Source: Zopfochytrium polystomum
Lineage: Eukaryota > Chytridiomycota > Chytridiomycetes > Chytridiales > Chytridiaceae
Assembly: GCA_025765615.1 (NCBI GenBank)
Contig: JAIVFJ010000094.1
Span: 1 to 64,000, forward strand
Length of the DNA stretch: 64,000 nt
Reading direction: 5' to 3'
In this document: positions 58,301 through 64,000 of the stretch, piece by piece
Layout of the letters: each line of letters opens with the position of its first letter
Numbering within the stretch: the stretch's first letter is position 1
Position numbers and translations under genes: made by a program
Notes under the pieces: model-generated
Told to the model about the DNA's origin: nothing
The model's input: only the letters and a program-made list of their open reading frames with translations
The model's database searches: none

Positions 58301-59540
58301 TCCCTTCCCACACAGGAGCCCATTACCTTTACACCAACACTAACGGAATCGCCCATACCACCAAAGTTAGCTGCAACGATTTCAATTCCACCACCCAACC
58401 TATCAGCATGTGGTGCTGCCATACTGGTGGAGCGGCTCTTTGCACACTCAGCACACACCATGCAGTCAAGTACGGCGAGTGCTTCTCATTTTCCAACACA
58501 CCACCACCCGCTTGTGCTTCAACCTTGTCATTTGTAGCTGCAACATCTCTGAGTGCTGCTTCAGTCACGGTGACTGGGCCAACTTGCATTTTCTTTCGTT
58601 CAGCCCGCGATGCCAGCAGTCATTGAGCCAATGTCATCAGGTCCTCGACTCAGACCTAATTTCTCCACACTGAAGCGGAAGCGGAAGACAGGTGAGGACA
58701 ATTCGGAGGGGCGAAAGAGGGTCAATCAAGTTTTTGGTGTGGAGAAGCTTCAGCTTCTAAAAGACCTGCAGTCACGAATTCCTCCCTATATGAATATGTT
58801 GACAGGAGGAGCACGATCATTCGAGACTTCTTGTGTTAACCCTGTGATCAAGTGCCTTGAGGAACATTTCAAAGGCAGCATGGAGAGGTTTGTCTGTAAA
58901 TTTGGCAAAAAGTTAAAACTGGAGTCCACCTGGAACGATGCAAGCAACAACATGGGCGAGGTCTCGATGTGAGCGATGGGGTAAATGAATAAAAAAGCGT
59001 GCAAAATCTTTTTTTGATCATCAAAAGGTTTGAAGAACATGAAGAGAGTCAAAGAGCGGCGCGATTGTGCGAGGCGACGAATGGGGCTGCCCCCAGAAGG
59101 TGAGGAGTGGAACTGACGAGGTCCCTTTCCGTCTCCGATCGCAGCCCCTTTCCGTCCGCCAACGATGGCGGCGGGTCGGAGAAGGACTAGTCAGCATGGG
59201 CCAGCCGATGGGCCATTGTCCAACCCAACTTTTCTCCGATAAATATTAACCCGCACTACGCGTGCAGCATTCTCCGTGCAAAATTTTGCAGCATTTTCGG
59301 GGCACGGCACTTTTCGTGTAATTTTTGGGACTCTCAAATCGCAAAATTTCCAAACCCCTTTTTTGTCGACACAAACGCCATCGATTGGCTGCTTCCGTTT
59401 CACATTGCGAGAGGCTGGAATTGTCAAACCATTGGAACATTCTTTCGACTGCAAAGTTGGCGGGTCAGATTTGTGCAACTAAACATTCCTTGTTCCCATA
59501 TTTGTGTTTAGGGTTCACTTTCTGATATCACCTTCACGCC
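55360..59540. other. Gene-poor region with decayed coding fragments
   Basis: After the 3' flank of the repeat protein (to ~55600) the sequence is AT-richer with many stops. Plus-strand fragments that look once coding are listed separately. AATAAA occurs at about 58986. No complete gene is seen. Confidence 0.5.
56160..58972 (+). pseudogene. Unidentified decayed gene or DNA-transposon remnant
   Basis: Consecutive plus-strand segments keep protein-like composition but are split by stops: a basic segment ending KRDLFYISPEDQERANQ with a GTACTT donor and TTTAG acceptor leading to MEAKLQELQLKRS...CVCKG (56160-56560); MEDIF/MNKTSDLDLM...ALADFYR (57590-57931); a Gln/Met coiled-coil-like stretch near 58115-58190; and KRKRKTGED...CVNPVIKCLEEHFKGSMERFVCKF (58610-58972). 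They could be one ancient protein. No family could be named. Confidence 0.35.
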
Positions 59541-62500
59541 TCAACCCGCCTCCACAAAACTCTGCCGTAAATACTGCAGCAAGGAGCCGCGGCGGTCCGC
59601 CCAGCGCGACGCGGCGCCCTCGCTAACGTGAGCGACAACGTGCTCCAGCGCCACCGACCCCGCCGAAAACGTCACGGCCAGCGACCACGCCTTGGACGGC
59701 GGCGCCGGCCGCGCAATGTCGTGGCTCGACGACGACACGTGCATTGCCAGATCCACGGGGGCGGAGGGCCGCGGTGGTGGCGGCGTCGGCGTCGGCGGAG
59801 GAGGTGGGTCGGCGGCCAGCTCCGCGGTGGCTCTCGCTGCCGCCTCAGGCCCCGCCGGAGAGTTTGCGGTGTCGGTCGCCGGGTCTGGAGGGCTCGTCGG
59901 GTTCGGAACCGTCCCGCCACTGGTCGGCGAAGAGGCGTTTATCATCGCTGGAGTAGGCTGCAACGGAGAGCGGGGCGGGAGCGGGGGCGGCACCAGAGTC
60001 GCCTGCGGCGGCGCCGGAGCTGGGCTCTCGACAATCATCGACTCGGTCAGTGAGAACGGACGCGCAAGAGACAATGTCCGCCGCTCAGCGTCCGTAGTCG
60101 GAAAGACAAGGGGGTGCGACTCAAACCTCAGGGTAAATGGCTTGTCTGGGACGTAACTGACCTGCAGAATAAAAGACATGGCGGGGTGGGGGCGCAGTAG
60201 AGGAAGGGTTGGTGGTTTGATTTCAGTTTCTGTTCATTTAGTTCTTGGTTTCTGGCAAAAAGACGAACCCGGACGTCCAGAATAGGTCGAGAATGGAGGA
60301 TCTTGCCTTTGCCCATTCTCAGGCGGTCGACTTCCATCTAGACGAAGATGATACACAAGGGGGGACGGAATAGTACGCGTGAGTTCAGAATTCAAAGTGC
60401 ATTTTCAAGACTCACAAACTTGATCATGTCTTGGTCAAATATGAAATAGCCATTCACAGATCCAGTCTCCTCGAGCAGAACGCATGGCGTCAATATCTTC
60501 GCATCTACAAATTTGATTGAATTGTCAATGCTTCGCGCGAGGAGCCTGATCTTTAAGAGTGGCCTTACTCAAATCAATAGACGTGCCCGATGGTGCGGGA
60601 GCACGCGGCGGATTCAGTGGCGGCTTTGGAACTTTACGAATCTGGCCCAGAGCCGACAGGCACTCGCAAGTTAGAATCCACATCTTGGTCGCAAGCGCTA
60701 GGGTGCGCGAGTCCGCGTATGACCAAGGTGGATCGGCGGTTATGCCGCTGTAGTCCAGAGAGAAGTGTGGGGGGGGCTCTGAGATGATAAGTCGGCAGTC
60801 GGACAGTATGCGGTCAAGCGAGAGTGCTGGCACGATTGCAGTCAGATTTTACGACCGTCACCGAAAGCAAAATTGCCCATACAAAAAGGCACTTTCGGCG
60901 GAACGAAAATGGAGCTCACCCGACTGCCTGGCCTCGTAGTTGAAAATATCCACAGCGAGGTTGGAACCTTGCTCTAGGTACCTGACAATCAACGTTTTCC
61001 ACGCCTCGCACGCAGACTGGAAGAAGAAAAGAAAGGGGTCCCATTCAGTCAGGTTCCAATCACCAGCCATTCGCGGTTCCGTACCTTTAAAGATTCCATA
61101 TGAACGGTATCTAGAAGCTCCGACTTCACCAATTCACCGCCCGTCGAACCGATTTCAACAAGAAGACGCGCCGCCAAATCCAAAGTTACAGAGCGAAGCT
61201 CTGTCACTCGTGGGTTGAAACCGATCAGCTGAATCAAGTAGCTGACGAGGGTGGCATCGTACGGTATTGCCGGTCGAGAGATGTCCTCTGTACTCTCAGA
61301 GCCAATTGTAAAACCAGAACGGCTGCTCGGTCTGCTAAGGCTGGAATCATCCGCCATCAATGAGTCCTGCGCCAGTTTGTCGTATTATAACCAAAATACA
61401 GCTTCAAATATTGACTACCATTAAAAGGCGAGATTTTATCGATCGTCGAGGGTACAATCCACAGAGCTTCAAAGTTTCGGGCTTTATGTGCTTGCTCCGT
61501 ACTATGAGCAGAATCAAAGCTAGCGTGACTGAGATGCCTTCCTCCCACATATAGAACTCAAGATCGCCATTGCCGATCGCGCCATCCTGATCGCTGTCTT
61601 CCATGTCACCACCAGGAATGCGGTTCAGGTCAAGCTTGGAAATAATAACATCCCGCAGTTCGTTGGGAACTGAGCGAGGAGGATCTACAAAAGAGAGTGG
61701 GCGTTGATGCGCGAGCATCAGCTGGAGTGAGGCACGTAAGAAACCATTTACCAGAGGCTGCTGCGCCAATAGTCCGCGAGGTAAGAGCTGGCGAGGCGCC
61801 TACGGAGCTTGGTCCGCCGTCCATCTCATCAAACAAACCTCCGTTGCCCCCAATCACGGCACCGCCGCGAAAGCCAGAACCAAACGTCAGAAAGGAGTCG
61901 GACGAGACGGAACCCGGTCGAGAAGAAGCTGGCGTCGAAGAAATAGAGGCGGAGGAGGGTTGGGTGGGCGTTATTGAGACCGCAAAGATGGTTTCGACAA
62001 GAACGTTCATGAGAGGCGGAAATGTGATGGATTGAAGAAGTTGCGTTATGAGAAACAGGCACACGGACTAGAGTCGTGCGAGAGATAAATGGTCACGTCA
62101 GTCCGTCGAGCTGAATCAACGAGAGTCAACACTGTCGTCCAACTAACCCGGGACGACCCATGTTTGGTGATGCCCTTTACTAGCACTGGCGTGCAGAGCT
62201 GATTCAGCAGCGCATCGGCTAAATGTCGACTCACAAACGGGATACCGAGTGTGAATATATCTTGAAGATACAGGAATGTGTCGATGATCTCGTCTAAAAT
62301 ATCGGCTGCGCTGTAGTTGCTGCCTCTGCAAAACACATTCTGGGCTAAGCCAATCAAAATTTTCGAACAAAAAACACCGACCGTGACACGTCTAAGGCTT
62401 CAATAATAGTGTTGGCTTGCTCGCCAATTTGAATGCCTAAGGACGCTCTCGAATTAATGAAAGTTGGTCGAAACGTCCATGTCCATGGCTTACATAGATT

Positions 62501-63765
62501 TGCAAAAAACTTCTTCGTCTTCAGGAGGAATTCCGTTGTTTTCTTTTCGTTCACTGCCAGGTATCAAATAAGAAGTAAGCCATTTAGGAAGCAAGGGAGA
62601 GCATTCATACCTTTAAATACGTTTAGAGTGATGGCACGAGCTTTTTGAGGCCGTCGATTCAGAACTTCAATAATTGCGTTCATGATGTTGTACGCAACGA
62701 ACCTGCAATTCGAATCATTCTTTCATCGTGAGCGAGATACTGCACAGCAAGGGAGAAGAGGGGAAAATCTGTCAAGTGCTGGAGGATAAGATGAATTAAA
62801 TTAGCGGCCGAAAAGGGGCCGTGATCCGCCGATGCATTGATCCCAGCCGTCACCGACCTCATTAAACAGAAGATGTATTGTTTCTGCATTCAGTTTTATC
62901 GAAAGATTCTTCAAGAGCGTAACATGGTAGGATCGGGCCTCATCAGAAAACCACCCAGCTTGCGCATCCGAATCTTTGGAAAAAACGGCGGTGGAGCATA
63001 TTACGTCGTTGATATAGTTGTTGGAGAACAGAAAATATAGCACGCTTTCTTGCTGGACGCTTTCAAAAAGTACGTTGAAGAACTTGAGCAGAGCTACGGT
63101 TACGGTGGGGTCCGTCGTGGACGCCGATGGCAATGCAGCCGAGGCCGACTTCGTTTGTACGGCGGGAAGAATTGTAGGGGAGGCGGGCAGTAGCTTCAGG
63201 AGAAGGCGATGCGTTTGTAATTCAAAAAATGCACTGAGCATTGTCGGCATAGAAATCAACGGCATCGAGAGGGTTTGTGAATGATTGTGCACCGGGATGG
63301 ATGGGAGTGTGGCGTGTGGTCGTGTGGTCGAACATTGCCTCTGTGAGTTGCATGAAGAAAAAGGGGGAAAACGAAGAGAAAAAACGCGACTGGAAAACTC
63401 AACTCGAAAACATCTGTGGACCCCAAATTGTCAGATCCAATAAGCAACTCTCCAAGGCTCTTGAGAAGAGCAACAAGTTCCGCTCGCTTCTTCTGCAATG
63501 CGGCCAGAGCGGCACTCGCCCTGGCAGAGTCATTACGGCTAAAAGCTGACGACGGGCTTGCTGACGGTGGAAAGGGCCCAGAAACGGCCGGGACGAGCGC
63601 AGTTAGCTGGTGATGAAGTTGCCTGAACAGGTACGCCCGATCAGGTGAAGAAACGTGTCCATGCGACCATTAAAGACCCACTCACAGGAACGATGCTACC
63701 GAGTACTTTTCATGCGCAGGAGGAGCGAACGGCGGGGCGTCTCGCGTCGGAGGCGAAGGAGACAT
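59541..63765 (-). CDS. CLEC16A: CLEC16A/Gop-1 homologue (FPL domain)
   Basis: Sixteen exons, 1023 aa: 63765-63686, 63622-63404, 63233-62858, 62778-62703, 62640-62611, 62553-62494, 62436-62382, 62325-62148, 62067-61752, 61684-61419, 61366-61085, 61016-60920, 60826-60569, 60504-60416, 60337-60269 and 60161-59541. The FPL domain is clear: ELVALLKSLGELLIGSD, FFNVLFESVQQESVLYFLFSNNYINDVI, HVTLLKNLSIKLNAETIHLLFNE, then HLTDFPLFSLAVQYLAHDERMIRIA and ARAITLNVFK. Later segments follow the animal protein through LADALLNQL, CEAWKTLIVRYLEQG and VLLEETGSVNGYFIFDQDM to VSYVPDKPFTLRF, ending in a Pro-rich stretch and a short helical C-terminus. Length is close to human CLEC16A. CLEC16A acts in endolysosomal traffic and mitophagy with ubiquitin-ligase partners. 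The ATG at 63765 is the first in frame on the side of the conserved region; the frame stays open upstream to the window edge. Confidence 0.92.
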
Positions 63766-64000
63766 GGAGCGGGTTGCCGACGCAGGGCTGAGGCTCGTTG
63801 ACGCAGGGAGCTTTGGCGATCGAAAGGGATGCAGTGGGCGCAGGGACGCCGGAAGGAGCGGAGACGCAGATGAAGAGGCAGCGCGTGGGGGTAGAGCCAC
63901 AGGGGGAGAACTTCGTTCTTCGTCATCTGGAAGCAGGGGCGGAGAGGCCGATATCGGTGGGAAGGACGACAGCCCCGCCGCCGTCCTGAGGCCTTCTCCA

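Overview
This is eukaryotic nuclear DNA with short GT-AG introns (mostly 45-125 nt), long A/T runs, GA/CT and CA microsatellites and low-complexity insertions in proteins. The gene set is copines, an SLC29-type nucleoside transporter, ABTB1-, MARCHF5-, CACUL1- and CLEC16A-like genes beside fungal-style ADA2, a UBP2-type deubiquitinase and Ser/Thr-rich secreted proteins. That mix fits an early-diverging, zoosporic (chytrid-like) fungus; the lineage is an inference. No rRNA, intact tRNA or CRISPR array was found.

Layout. 1-3 kb: GA microsatellite and no recognised gene. 3.0-5.0 kb (-): equilibrative nucleoside transporter. 5.5-20.4 kb: two copine paralogues (both -) sharing the same five-exon structure, with a large ankyrin-repeat gene (+) and a 3.7-kb relic region between them; the first copine has a one-base frameshift. 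20.4-26.6 kb: retroelement debris, namely a decayed Ty1/copia pol fragment, LTR-like pieces in both orientations, tRNA-derived SINE-like elements, a 97-bp inverted repeat and a heat-shock-element array. 27.1-32.0 kb (-): a Cys-containing membrane or wall protein and a Q/N-rich PH-like protein. 33.7-51.8 kb: a compact run of mostly ubiquitin-linked genes: UBP2-like deubiquitinase (-), ABTB1-like ankyrin/BTB protein (+), MARCHF5-like RING-CH ligase (+), ADA2 (+), CACUL1-like (-) and an F-box-like protein (+). 52.9-55.4 kb (+): secreted Ser/Thr/Pro repeat protein with two C-tract frameshifts. 55.4-59.5 kb: decayed coding fragments. 59.5-63.8 kb (-): complete 16-exon CLEC16A homologue.

Exon models were worked out by hand by matching splice-site phase to family alignment. 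For each multi-exon gene the exon lengths sum to whole codons, except where a frameshift is reported. Biological themes are Ca2+-dependent membrane proteins (copines) and protein ubiquitylation, including membrane and organelle quality control (MARCHF5-like, CLEC16A-like). Whether the ubiquitin clustering means anything is untested.
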